Shown here one piece after another: positions 1-7,668 of a stretch of DNA of 64,000 nt. The stretch is taken from the NCBI RefSeq assembly GCF_000332135.1, contig NZ_KB235896.1:2615403-2679402 (forward strand), read 5' to 3'. Source of the DNA: Anabaena sp. PCC 7108. Lineage in GTDB: Bacteria; Cyanobacteriota; Cyanobacteriia; Cyanobacteriales; Nostocaceae. The position numbers and the translations under genes are program-made. Within the stretch, counting starts at the first letter, position 1. Each line of letters begins with the position of its first letter. The notes below the pieces were generated by a model. The model did no database searches. It was not told the origin of the DNA and saw only the letters and a program-made list of their open reading frames with translations.

Positions 1-662
1 CGGCTGCTGAAAAATTAGGTGCTGCTGAATTAGCGCCTAACTTTGGTCCAGGGGCGATGAAAAAAGGCGAACTGGATAGTCATTCTCACGACTCCCACGG
101 ACACAGCACTTCTCCCCATGAGTCTCCTTGGACGATGACTCTACCGTTGTTGGTGTTGGCTATCCCTTCGATGTTAATTGGTTTAACGGGTACTCCCTAC
201 GCCAATTATTTTGAGCAGTTCATCTATTCTCCTAACGAAAGTTTGGCTGAAGTGATGGAAAAAGCAGCGGAATTTGACCCCCATGAGTTTTACATTATGG
301 CGGGTAGTTCTATTGCTATTTCTGTGGTGGGTATTACTTTGGCTGTGCTGATGTATTTGGCTCGGAAAATTGACCCTGCTGCGATCGCATCTAAAATCAA
401 ACCACTGTATGAGTTATCGTTGAATAAATGGTATTTTGACGATATTTATCATCGTGTGTTTGTGCTTGGTTTGCGTCGTGTCGCTCGACAAGTGATGGAA
501 GTTGATTTCCGCGTTGTTGATGGTGCGGTTAATTTAACTGGTTTCTTTACTTTGGTTAGTGGTGAAGGTCTGAAATACCTGGAAAGCGGTCGGGTTCAAT
601 TCTATGCTCTGATTGTTTTTGGGGCTGTTTTGGGCTTGGTGATCGTTTTTGGTGTTACCTGA
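1..662 (+). CDS. ndhF: NAD(P)H-quinone oxidoreductase subunit 5 (NdhF), C-terminal part, cut by the window start
   Basis: This is the last ~219 residues of the large proton-pumping membrane subunit of the thylakoid NDH-1 complex. The reading frame is open to the left edge from base 3, so the gene begins outside the window. A His-rich loop (SHSHDSHGHS) is followed by hydrophobic helices such as MTLPLLVLAIPSMLIGLTG and SIAISVVGITLAVLMYLA. A YELSLNKWYFDDIYHRVF stretch leads to a last helix at the C-terminus, as in the NdhF lateral-helix end. ndhD1 lies 4.2 kb downstream on the same strand, which fits the NdhF1/NdhD1 pair of respiratory NDH-1L rather than the CO2-uptake forms. The paralog class is inferred from context. 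One HIP1 octamer sits near base 384. Confidence 0.93.
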   Translation, partial: AAEKLGAAELAPNFGPGAMKKGELDSHSHDSHGHSTSPHESPWTMTLPLLVLAIPSMLIGLTGTPYANYFEQFIYSPNESLAEVMEKAAEFDPHEFYIMAGSSIAISVVGITLAVLMYLARKIDPAAIASKIKPLYELSLNKWYFDDIYHRVFVLGLRRVARQVMEVDFRVVDGAVNLTGFFTLVSGEGLKYLESGRVQFYALIVFGAVLGLVIVFGVT

Positions 663-670
663 TTTTAATG

Positions 671-702
671 GGGGCGGTTTGTCCGCCCCTAGATTGTTTT
701 TT
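671..702 (+). terminator. Rho-independent terminator after ndhF
   Basis: GGGGCGG (671-677) and CCGCCCC (683-689) form a 7-bp perfect GC stem with loop TTTGT. A T-rich tract ending in TTTTTT (697-702) follows. It lies 9 bases after the ndhF stop codon. It implies that ndhF transcription ends here and that ndhD1 is not simply cotranscribed with it. Confidence 0.7.
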
Positions 703-852
703 ATGGTCATTAGTCATGCTATGAGTACAAATTTAATAGATGAAATTTAAGAATAGATACTAAAAAATCAGATAATTAAAAGTATATTAGCAAAATCAAC
801 GACACTATTTGGCTACTTTAATAGACTTACTAGATATATATCAGGATTCAAA

Positions 853-2304
853 ATGGTTTCAGATAATGAGGCAAAGTCACCAAATCAAGTAGATGCATCA
901 CCTACCAAAAACTTTTTTGTAGAGATGCTTACTCGTGATATTGATCTAGAAGATTCAATTCTTGATCTTCTAGATAATTGTATTGATGGAATACAACGCA
1001 TTATTAAAGATCGTCCAAGTTCAGATAAGCCATATCAAAATTTTTGGGCAAAAATAACATTTTCAAGTGAAGGATTTAAAATTGAGGATAACTGTGGAGG
1101 TATTCCTACAGAAGCTCAACAGTATGCTTTTAGAATGGGAAGACCTACAGACATCATTAATGGTAACACTTACACTATTGGTACTTATGGTATTGGTATG
1201 AAAAGAGCTATCTTCAAGATGGGTTGCTCTAGTACAATAACATCTCAAACTGAAAATGATTCCTTCAAAGTAACAATTGCTCCCGAATGGCTAATCTCTG
1301 ATAGTTGGGAATTACCCATCGAAAAAATAGAACCTTTTCTAGCTGAAAATGGTACGGCAATTGAAGTAACACATATACGTCCTGGGATTATCACACAATT
1401 TTCATCCCCGCAATCAACTCTTCTTGACTCCCTTGCAGGAAAAATTTCCCATCACTATAGCTATATTATGAACAAAGGCTTCACTGTTTTTGTAAATGGA
1501 AAAAAAGTACCTCTAATATCTCTAAATCTTCTTTGGGATGGTGTTGAGAAAATAAATAGTCAAAATAATGTTGCCATTGCTCCATATCTTTATGAAGCTC
1601 AGAAAGATGGAGTGGAAATCAAGCTGGCAATCGGTTTTTATAGAGCAATAGCTAGTGAAGATGAAGTAAATGAGGAAACAGAAGGAATCAGACGAAGTAG
1701 TAATACAGCAGGTTGGACTATCATTTGTAATGATCGAGTAGTATTGTATTGTGACAAAACACGTTTGACTGGCTGGGGTGAACCAACAGTTCCTAGTTAT
1801 CACCCTCAATTTATTGCTATTTCAGGTGTGGTACATTTTCGTAGTAAAGATGCAAGAAATCTTCCTATTACAACTACAAAAAGAGGTATAGATGCATCTT
1901 CTGAAATATATTTATATGTGAAGGATTTCATGCGGGAAGGACTGAGAATTTTTACTTCATATACTAACAAGTGGAAGAAAAATATTCCTCAAGAAAGAGA
2001 AATATCAAGTAACGCTAAGACTGCTGATTTAAATATGATATTCGAGACAATACCTGAAGAGGCTTGGAAACCAGTAAAAAGAAGAACTAGCGAGAGTAAA
2101 TCCTTTTCTACTCAAAGAACTTTTACTCCTAACCTACCCGTTCCTGAAACTCAAAATACTGGAACTAGAAGAAAGAATATAAGCTTTTCAAGACCTTCAA
2201 AAGAAATTGAGATAGTTGCTGAATATTTATTTGAAGACTCTGAACGTGAAGCATCAGAAGTTGGTAATGAGTGCTTTGAAAGAATTTTGGGAGAAGCAAA
2301 ATAA
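853..2304 (+). CDS. GHKL-superfamily ATP-binding protein (MORC/MutL/Hsp90-like ATPase), putative defence-related
   Basis: A 483-residue protein with a Bergerat-fold ATPase domain at the N-terminus. Visible motifs are an N-box DLLDNCIDG (38-46), a G1 box KIEDNCGGIP (about 76-85), a G2 loop GTYGIGMKRA (about 110-119) and a G3-like GTAIEV (about 167). The middle third is probably the S5-like domain that follows the ATPase in MutL and Hsp90. The last ~100 residues are polar and Ser/Arg/Glu-rich. There is no membrane segment and no kinase H-box, so it is not a histidine kinase. AGGA lies 7 bases before the ATG. The stop codon overlaps the next start (TAATG), so the two genes are probably translated together. 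GHKL ATPases of this kind are known in restriction-modification-like and antiviral operons, but the function here is inference. The gene is more AT-rich than ndhF and has no HIP1 site. Confidence 0.75.
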   Translation: MVSDNEAKSPNQVDASPTKNFFVEMLTRDIDLEDSILDLLDNCIDGIQRIIKDRPSSDKPYQNFWAKITFSSEGFKIEDNCGGIPTEAQQYAFRMGRPTDIINGNTYTIGTYGIGMKRAIFKMGCSSTITSQTENDSFKVTIAPEWLISDSWELPIEKIEPFLAENGTAIEVTHIRPGIITQFSSPQSTLLDSLAGKISHHYSYIMNKGFTVFVNGKKVPLISLNLLWDGVEKINSQNNVAIAPYLYEAQKDGVEIKLAIGFYRAIASEDEVNEETEGIRRSSNTAGWTIICNDRVVLYCDKTRLTGWGEPTVPSYHPQFIAISGVVHFRSKDARNLPITTTKRGIDASSEIYLYVKDFMREGLRIFTSYTNKWKKNIPQEREISSNAKTADLNMIFETIPEEAWKPVKRRTSESKSFSTQRTFTPNLPVPETQNTGTRRKNISFSRPSKEIEIVAEYLFEDSEREASEVGNECFERILGEAK

Positions 2305-3290
2305 TGAGTGGTGCATCTATTCCCTATCACCTACGACAGAATAAAGCAATTGACAGATATGCCTTCATGGAACTTCTCTCAAAAATTGACAAGTTCTGTA
2401 ATATTTGTGAGTATAGTTATATAGGTTTCGGTGGTCATTCATTGGAAGATTTTAAGTATATCCACTCTTATTTTGGAATTTCCAAGATGATTTCAATAGA
2501 AGAGGATGAAGAGGTATATAAGCGACAGCAATTTAACCAGCCTCATAATTGTATTAACTGTTTTAGGAAAACTAGCAGTGATTTTATCAATGATTTTCAA
2601 AGAACTGATGGAACTATTATTTGGTTAGATTATACAAAACCATCCGATTTAAGGAAGCAAATCGAAGAATTTCAAACTATCATTAATAAACTTATTCCAT
2701 TGGATGTTATAAAAATCACATTAAATGCCCATGCTGCTTCCTATCTACAAGCACCGCCAGGAGCTAAATCAGATGAAATACAAAAATCAAGATTAGAAGA
2801 GTTAAGGAGAAGATTAGGAGATATTTTCCCCTTTGCTGAAGTTACTACAGATATGATGACACAAAAGAGGTTGCCAGAAGCATTATGTCTAGTTCTAAAA
2901 TTTGCTGCTAATCTAGCAACTCAGGGTATACCTGATGTTTATTTTCAACCCATAACCTCCTTCTCATATTCTGACGGACAAGAAATGTTAACTGTCACAG
3001 GCATTATTTTAGAGCAGGAACAAGAAACTAATTTTTTTGATAGAACTCATATAAAAGAATGGGGACTTAGTAACACTAATTGGGGAAAACCACAAAAGAT
3101 AAATGTACCTAATCTAACGGTTAAGGAACGGTTATATATTGACGCTCTTCTACCTAATTCAGACGCAGATATAATTCAAAGTAAATTAGGATTTTCATTT
3201 GATAAAAATGATAAAAATTCACTCGAAATGTTGAATACTTATGTTCTTTTTTATCGCCAATCTCCATTTTTCTCAAGAATCCTTATTTGA
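2304..3290 (+). CDS. Rossmann-fold, methyltransferase-like partner of the GHKL ATPase
   Basis: A 328-residue protein whose start shares one base with the stop of the ATPase gene. The first half looks like a class I SAM-methyltransferase fold. SYIGFGGHSLEDF (about 38-50) resembles motif I. ISIEEDEEV shortly after could carry the acidic residue at the end of beta-2. IIWLDYTKP (about 104-112) sits where motif IV would be, followed by a beta strand in DVIKITLNAH. It lacks the NPPY or DPPY of DNA adenine and N4-cytosine methylases and the PC motif of C5 methylases, so it may not modify DNA bases. It may be a degenerate or non-enzymatic Rossmann protein. A Cys-rich patch (NCINCF) lies between. I do not recognise a named family with certainty. 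Confidence 0.6.
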   Translation: MSGASIPYHLRQNKAIDRYAFMELLSKIDKFCNICEYSYIGFGGHSLEDFKYIHSYFGISKMISIEEDEEVYKRQQFNQPHNCINCFRKTSSDFINDFQRTDGTIIWLDYTKPSDLRKQIEEFQTIINKLIPLDVIKITLNAHAASYLQAPPGAKSDEIQKSRLEELRRRLGDIFPFAEVTTDMMTQKRLPEALCLVLKFAANLATQGIPDVYFQPITSFSYSDGQEMLTVTGIILEQEQETNFFDRTHIKEWGLSNTNWGKPQKINVPNLTVKERLYIDALLPNSDADIIQSKLGFSFDKNDKNSLEMLNTYVLFYRQSPFFSRILI

Positions 3291-3665
3291 TAAACTATTT
3301 TTTGTATTTTAAACTAGCAGAAACTGTTACACCAATTTTGTAGAGTGCGTTACGCAACGCTAACACACCCTACTGTCTGAATCAGGATTTCCAGGATTTA
3401 AGGATGTTCAGGATGAAGAAAAAAACTCATCTTTAAAATCTGAAATATCCCCAGATAAATATTCATATAAAATCCTGTTACTCCCCTAATCCTGGGTATC
3501 CTGATTCAGACAATTAAGCATTTTCAGGATGTAGAAAAAAACTAATCTTTAAAACCTGAAATATCCCCAGATAAATATTCATACAAAATCCTGTAAATCC
3601 TTAAATCCTGGATATCCTGATTCAGACAAACTAATTTATCATTAATTAAGATTAAAAAATAATTC
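3291..3665. other. Gene-free stretch made mostly of repeats
   Basis: It holds an imperfect hairpin at 3340-3373 (left GTAGAGTGCGTTA, right TAACACACCCTAC) and then the inverted-end repeat element described separately. No open reading frame of interest is visible. The remaining ~35 bases before the next gene are AT-rich and may carry its promoter. Confidence 0.6.
3374..3628. repeat. Repeat element with 32-bp inverted ends and an internal 116-bp-period duplication
   Basis: The left end 3374-3405 (starts TGTCTGAATCAGGAT) and the right end 3597-3628 (ends ATCCTGATTCAGACA) are inverted copies with one mismatch in 32. Inside, a ~72-bp unit at 3409-3480 recurs at 3525-3596 with a few mismatches. A further copy of the right end sits at 3498-3512, so the element looks like a half-duplicated, MITE-like, non-coding repeat. 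A lone right end recurs at 4625-4649. Confidence 0.75.
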
Positions 3666-3953
3666 ATGTATTGTCAAAATATCAACTTCTCCCGCCATGC
3701 TATCCAGCAAATGTTTTATCGTCGCATCAGTAAAAAAGAAGTAGAAACTGTAATAGCTTATGGACAAATAATAGAAGAAAATACTGATGATACACCATAT
3801 CCCAGTTATTTAATATTAGATTTTGTAGAAGGTAAACCGATTCATGTTGTATTTTCCTACGATGAAGTTACAGATACAGGATATGTAGTAACAGCTTATA
3901 TCCCTGATGTTAATATTTGGTTAGATGGTTTTACAACTAGGAGACAAAGATAA
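3666..3953 (+). CDS. DUF4258 protein, probable toxin of a toxin-antitoxin pair
   Basis: A 95-residue small basic protein of the DUF4258 type. It has the usual N-terminal FSRHAIQQMFYRRIS segment, a central GQIIEENTDD, and a C-terminal strand pair around PIHVVFSYDE and GYVVTAYIPD. DUF4258 proteins are thought to share the RelE/ParE-like fold, so RNase toxin activity is a family-level inference. The stop overlaps the start of the zinc-finger gene by one base (TAATG), the typical tight coupling of a toxin-antitoxin pair. It sits directly right of the inverted-end repeat. Confidence 0.75.
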   Translation: MYCQNINFSRHAIQQMFYRRISKKEVETVIAYGQIIEENTDDTPYPSYLILDFVEGKPIHVVFSYDEVTDTGYVVTAYIPDVNIWLDGFTTRRQR

Positions 3954-4177
3954 TGAAATGCGTAATTTGTAAACATGGACAAACCAAACCCGGTTTAGTC
4001 ACCGTCACCTTAGAAAGAGATGAATGTATTATTGTCTTAAAAAAAGTTCCCGCAGAAATTTGTGATAACTGTGGTGAATATTATTTAAGTGATACAGTTA
4101 CCGAACAGGTTTTAGAAAAAGCAGAATTAGCAATTACTAAAGGAGCAGAATTAGAAATCATTAGATATGCAGCTTAA
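3953..4177 (+). CDS. YgiT-type zinc-finger antitoxin
   Basis: A 74-residue protein with two CxxC knuckles, CVIC at residues 3-6 and CDNC at about 37-40, as in the N-terminal zinc domain of MqsA/YgiT. The C-terminal helix (TVTEQVLEKAELAITKGAEL) lacks the HTH half of full MqsA, which is common in YgiT-type proteins paired with DUF4258. It is coupled to the upstream toxin gene by a one-base overlap. It is likely the antitoxin that neutralises the DUF4258 protein. Confidence 0.78.
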   Translation: MKCVICKHGQTKPGLVTVTLERDECIIVLKKVPAEICDNCGEYYLSDTVTEQVLEKAELAITKGAELEIIRYAA

Positions 4178-4215
4178 ATTTCTAAAACCCATCAGGATTT
4201 TAGATGAAAAGCAAA

Positions 4216-4341
4216 TCACCAAATTACCTCACGTCCTGGAACATAATCACGAATATTTCCCCAAACTTCATCAGGGTTAATTTCTATTTCTTCATCTATT
4301 AATTCTTATCGAAATTGTTATATAGATTCCGAAAGATTTGG
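4216..4341 (-). pseudogene. Remnant of a small partner gene behind the 4342-4563 antitoxin
   Basis: On the minus strand an open stretch reads ELIDEEIEINPDEVWGNI followed by RDYVPGREVIW and a stop at 4216-4218. It is preceded in frame by a stop at 4306-4308. A one-base shift would join it to an upstream segment reading YNNFDK. It looks like the C-terminal end of a small protein that lost its beginning by deletion and frameshift. It lies where a toxin partner of the antitoxin gene would be expected. The family is not recognised. Confidence 0.4.
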
Positions 4342-4563
4342 TTATTTAGCAATTGGTTTTGCAAGTCCTTCTGCAATATCTTTTTTAGCACGTTGAGCAG
4401 ATGCAACCAATTTTTCTTGAGTGTTCTGAAATGAATTATCCCATTTAAGTTCATCTTGCAAATCTGCCAAATATTCTCTCAGATGTTCTGCAACTTTTTC
4501 TTGTGCATCTTCAGATAAAGATTCCATCATTTTAATTACAGTAGTAATTGCTGGAGATGACAT
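4342..4563 (-). CDS. Small antitoxin-like protein, orphan
   Basis: A 73-residue acidic, helical protein starting MSSPAITTVIKMMESLSED. It matches the style of small cyanobacterial type II antitoxins, with an amphipathic N-terminal helix, a central EHLREYLADLQDELKWDNSF and a C-terminal AKKDIAEGL. Behind its stop is only a broken remnant, so it may now be an orphan antitoxin. RBS-like AAGGAAA lies a few bases before the ATG on the minus strand. The assignment is by resemblance; no catalytic residues are expected. Confidence 0.55.
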   Translation of the reverse strand: MSSPAITTVIKMMESLSEDAQEKVAEHLREYLADLQDELKWDNSFQNTQEKLVASAQRAKKDIAEGLAKPIAK

Positions 4564-4624
4564 AATCTAATTTCCTTTTAAACCTTACCAGTCTATTTTA
4601 CTAAACAAAACTCTATCACCAGAT

Positions 4625-4649
4625 AATCCTGGACATCCTGATTCAGACA
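4625..4649. repeat. Lone right end of the inverted-end repeat
   Basis: AATCCTGGACATCCTGATTC plus AGACA. Its reverse complement matches the left end at 3374-3398 at 24 of 25 positions. With that left end it brackets the DUF4258/YgiT pair and the orphan antitoxin. Confidence 0.7.
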
Positions 4650-4663
4650 AATTTGCCATTTAA

Positions 4664-4798
4664 TGTCGTACAGATGCCATAATTGCTCAACTTGAGCAAA
4701 TTAGCGGGCAATTTACCTGTCAGATGCTGACTGATAGAAGTGGTCTAAGAGTGCATCTGGGAGGGTGGGGTATTGTCAATTTAATTAAATCAACCTAA
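4664..4798 (+). pseudogene. Possible gene remnant before ndhD1
   Basis: A short open stretch directly after an in-frame stop reads DAIIAQLEQISGQFTCQMLT and then DRSGLRVHLGGWGIVNLIKS to a TAA at 4796-4798. The composition looks protein-like, but there is no start codon with an RBS and I do not recognise it. It begins about 14 bases right of the lone repeat end, so it could be the tail of an older gene cut when the repeat region arrived. Confidence 0.25.
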
Positions 4799-4882
4799 CA
4801 ATGAAGGGAAAATTGCCAAAAAGCTGTTAGTTATTAACTGTGACTTTTTGCCAAACATGATTTTAATTGCTGACTGATTGTG

Positions 4883-6457
4883 ATGAATATAGCTAATTTC
4901 CCGTGGTTGACGACGATTATTTTATTTCCCATAGCCGCGTCGCTACTGCTTCCCATCATCCCAGATAAAGACGGCAAAACAGTGCGCTGGTATTCCCTGA
5001 TTGTCGGGTTGATAGATTTTGCGCTGATTGTTTACGCTTTTTGTACTGGTTATGATTTCTCCAATCCCGATTTGCAACTGGTGGAGAGTTACCCCTGGGT
5101 TCCCCAATTGGGTTTAAATTGGTCAGTGGGCGCTGATGGCTTGTCTATGCCCCTGATTTTGCTAACTGGGTTCATTACTACCTTGGCGGTTTTAGCAGCT
5201 TGGCCTGTCACCTTCAAGCCGAAATTATTTTTCTTCTTGATTTTGGCGATGTATGGCGGCCAAATTGCTGTGTTCGCTGTCCAGGATATGCTGTTATTCT
5301 TCCTGGTGTGGGAATTGGAACTAGTGCCAATTTACTTCCTGTTGTCGATTTGGGGCGGTAAAAAACGCCAATATGCAGCGACCAAGTTTATTTTATACAC
5401 TGCTGGCGGTTCGCTGTTTATTTTGCTGTCTTCCTTGACGATGGGATTTTATGGCGATACAGTTACCTTTGATATGCGATCGCTCGCATTGAAAGATTTT
5501 GGACTCAATTTACAACTTTTACTGTACGCTGGCTTCCTCATTGCCTACGCTGTGAAGTTGCCCATCATTCCTTTGCATACCTGGCTACCAGATGCCCACG
5601 GTGAAGCTACAGCGCCCGTGCATATGTTACTAGCAGGTATTTTGCTGAAAATGGGTGGTTATGCCCTAATTCGCATGAATGCCCAAATGCTACCCGATGC
5701 CCATGCTTATGTTGCTCCAGTGTTGGTGATTTTGGGGGTAGTAAATATCATCTATGCTGCTTTAACATCCTTTGCCCAGAGGAACTTAAAACGGAAAATT
5801 GCCTACTCTTCAATTTCTCACATGGGCTTTGTTCTGATTGGTATTGCCTCTTTCACCGATTTGGGTTTAAGTGGGGCAGTTTTACAAATGGTTTCTCACG
5901 GCTTAATTGGGGCAAGTTTGTTCTTTTTAGTCGGTGCAACTTACGACCGTACACACACCTTAATGTTAGATGAAATGGGTGGTGTCGGTAAAAGAATGCG
6001 GAAGATTTTCGCTATGTTTACAACTTGTTCAATGGCATCTTTAGCATTGCCAGGAATGAGTGGTTTTGTAGCGGAATTAATGGTATTTGTTGGCTTTGCT
6101 ACTAGCGATGCTTATAACCCGACATTCAAAGTAATTGTCATTTTCTTGATGGCGGTTGGTGTGATTTTAACGCCAATTTATCTACTTTCAATGTTGAGAG
6201 AAATTTTCTACGGACAAGAAAACGAAGAGTTAGTTTCTCACCAAGCTTTGATAGATGCTGAACCTCGTGAAGTCTTTATCATTGCTTGTTTGTTAATTCC
6301 CATTATTGGGATTGGTTTTTATCCCAAGTTGCTAACACAAATGTACGACGCTACAACTGTACAATTGACGGCAAGATTGCGTGATTCTGTACCAACTTTA
6401 ACGGCTGAGAAAGCGGTGGGAACTGTTTCTTTGAGTGCGCCAATAATTGGTAATTAA
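4883..6457 (+). CDS. ndhD1: NAD(P)H-quinone oxidoreductase chain 4 (NdhD1)
   Basis: An antiporter-like, proton-pumping membrane subunit of NDH-1 with about 14 membrane helices. The proton-conducting antiporter motif [19 protein letters not shown] is at about 232-250. A glutamate-bearing helix has [20 protein letters not shown], and the family's SHMGFVLIG is present. Length (~524 residues) is normal. A GTG directly precedes the ATG at 4883; I take the ATG, giving [11 protein letters not shown], the usual NdhD1 N-terminus. Its normal partner ndhF lies upstream beyond an accessory insert. A HIP1 octamer lies inside the gene near 5477. A terminator follows. Confidence 0.95.
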   Translation: MNIANFPWLTTIILFPIAASLLLPIIPDKDGKTVRWYSLIVGLIDFALIVYAFCTGYDFSNPDLQLVESYPWVPQLGLNWSVGADGLSMPLILLTGFITTLAVLAAWPVTFKPKLFFFLILAMYGGQIAVFAVQDMLLFFLVWELELVPIYFLLSIWGGKKRQYAATKFILYTAGGSLFILLSSLTMGFYGDTVTFDMRSLALKDFGLNLQLLLYAGFLIAYAVKLPIIPLHTWLPDAHGEATAPVHMLLAGILLKMGGYALIRMNAQMLPDAHAYVAPVLVILGVVNIIYAALTSFAQRNLKRKIAYSSISHMGFVLIGIASFTDLGLSGAVLQMVSHGLIGASLFFLVGATYDRTHTLMLDEMGGVGKRMRKIFAMFTTCSMASLALPGMSGFVAELMVFVGFATSDAYNPTFKVIVIFLMAVGVILTPIYLLSMLREIFYGQENEELVSHQALIDAEPREVFIIACLLIPIIGIGFYPKLLTQMYDATTVQLTARLRDSVPTLTAEKAVGTVSLSAPIIGN

Positions 6458-6486
6458 TTCGTAGTTACAACTATGAGTTATGATGA

Positions 6487-6515
6487 GGGTGGGTTTTATA
6501 CCTGCCCTTTTTTTT
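6487..6515 (+). terminator. Rho-independent terminator after ndhD1
   Basis: GGGTGGG (6487-6493) pairs with CCTGCCC (6501-6507) with two G-T wobbles, and eight T follow directly (6508-6515). It is 30 bases after the ndhD1 stop and faces the end of the convergent DUF29 gene. Confidence 0.75.
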
Positions 6516-6523
6516 AGCTTTTT

Positions 6524-6955
6524 TTATTCTGGTAGCCAGTCTTCATCTAAAACTAACTCTAATTCATAAAGACATTCTTCGGGAAATGTAGAAATTATCA
6601 ATCCCGTTTGTTTTGTTGCTTGACGACGTGCTTTTTCATAGCTTTCTGTTAATTGTTCTTGAGGATAATTTTTGAGACTAGGACTATCTTTTATAGTTAA
6701 TTCAATTTGAGTGCGTGCATCTGTGATAGAATCTAACCAACTATCGGAACGTCGTTGAGGTTGATATTGCCATTTTAGCAAGTGTAAAAGTAAGCGAATT
6801 AATTGACTAGAAATAGCTCTTTTTTCACTTTTAACCAAGTCGGAAATCTCCTCAATTAAATGTTCTTTGTCTATTTCTTGCCAACGATTTTCTAGTAATA
6901 GTTTTGCAGTTTCTTCCAGCCACATATTGAAATCTGTCTGATAAGTCACAGTCAT
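6524..6955 (-). CDS. DUF29 family protein
   Basis: About 143 residues from the preferred ATG at 6955, which follows an AGAGG motif; a start at 7000 would add 15 residues that do not look like the family. The N-terminal part DFNMWLEETAKLLLENRWQE, the DKEHLIEEISDLVKSEKRAI segment and the LLLHLLKWQYQPQRRSDSW core are diagnostic of DUF29, a small family much expanded in cyanobacteria. The function is unknown. It is the first of several small accessory genes on this strand. Convergent with ndhD1. Confidence 0.85.
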   Translation of the reverse strand: MTVTYQTDFNMWLEETAKLLLENRWQEIDKEHLIEEISDLVKSEKRAISSQLIRLLLHLLKWQYQPQRRSDSWLDSITDARTQIELTIKDSPSLKNYPQEQLTESYEKARRQATKQTGLIISTFPEECLYELELVLDEDWLPE

Positions 6956-7003
6956 TTTTAGTTTACCTCTAACTATAATTATTTTATGACAGATAATCAA
7001 TCA

Positions 7004-7318
7004 TCAGTGAATCATTTCATTTAAAGCTATATTAATTATTTCTTCACTAACTCCATGATGTTTCAAATTTTCAATAAAAGTAGAAATTCCTTGATTACGA
7101 CTTTCTAAATAATATAATATGGCTGCGATAGGAGATGGAGGATCAATAGGATATTTTTGTTGTTCATAGACTTCTACTAAAGTCGTTAAAATATCTAATT
7201 TTTTATATTCTGGTGTATGAGGTTCAGCATCAAAAATTTGTTCGATTTCTTTTAATGCCTGTTGATAATCTGATTCTGTTTTAATGGGTTTTAAAGACAT
7301 TTTTTTTGTTTCACTCAA
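7004..7318 (-). CDS. HigA-like antitoxin fragment or variant without the DNA-binding domain
   Basis: 104 residues. The first ~70 (SLKPIKTESDYQQALKEIEQ, then PIDPPSPIAAILYYLESR) match the N-terminal half of HigA-type antitoxins that pair with HigB toxins. In HigA an HTH domain follows the LESR position. Here the chain switches to NQGISTFIENLKHHGVSEEI and ends, so no HTH is visible. No HigB-like gene is adjacent; the neighbours are DUF29 and DUF5615. It may be a remnant or a repurposed protein. Confidence 0.6.
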   Translation of the reverse strand: MSETKKMSLKPIKTESDYQQALKEIEQIFDAEPHTPEYKKLDILTTLVEVYEQQKYPIDPPSPIAAILYYLESRNQGISTFIENLKHHGVSEEIINIALNEMIH

Positions 7319-7335
7319 AGTTTTATAAAATTTGT

Positions 7336-7668
7336 TTAATATAGTGTCAAAACTCCTAAATCTGAATTTTCTGCAAAGGCTTGGATGTCCTCTAAATGTG
7401 ATTGCAAAATCTCTTCAATCTGGTTAGTTGAACAATTACCACGTCTAATCCAAATCACTTTCGGCGGATATCCACGCAGTATACTTAATTCATTAAAATC
7501 AGCATCTCTGGTAACAATTATAAATTTATTTTGTTTTGCAAATTCCCACAAAATTCTATCATCAGCTTGATCTAAACCTAAGAGAAAAACGTGCTGAGAG
7601 TTGGGGTAAATAGCAGCGAGTTTATCTACTAACCGGGGTGATAGATTATGGTCAAATAATAACTTCAT
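7336..7668 (-). CDS. DUF5615 PIN-like protein, probable toxin
   Basis: A 110-residue protein with the PIN-like signature of DUF5615: LLFDHNLSPRLVD at the N-terminus with the first acidic residue, and FIIVTRDADFNELS at about 50-62 with the second acidic cluster. The PPKVIWIRRGNCSTNQIEEI strand-helix closes the domain. PIN-like toxins are usually RNases; activity here is inferred. Its start overlaps the end of the DUF433 gene by four bases (ATGA), so the two are translationally coupled. Confidence 0.85.
   Translation of the reverse strand: MKLLFDHNLSPRLVDKLAAIYPNSQHVFLLGLDQADDRILWEFAKQNKFIIVTRDADFNELSILRGYPPKVIWIRRGNCSTNQIEEILQSHLEDIQAFAENSDLGVLTLY

Larger units (their letters stand above)
4564..4882. 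other. Gene-free stretch upstream of ndhD1
   Basis: It contains the lone inverted-repeat end at 4625-4649, a short open stretch at 4664-4798 that may be a gene remnant, and ~80 AT-rich bases before ndhD1 that probably hold its promoter and leader. No complete gene is visible. Confidence 0.5.

Noticed and set aside
853-2304. Histidine kinase
   Set aside because: It has the GHKL ATPase boxes but no phospho-accepting H-box or sensor segment.
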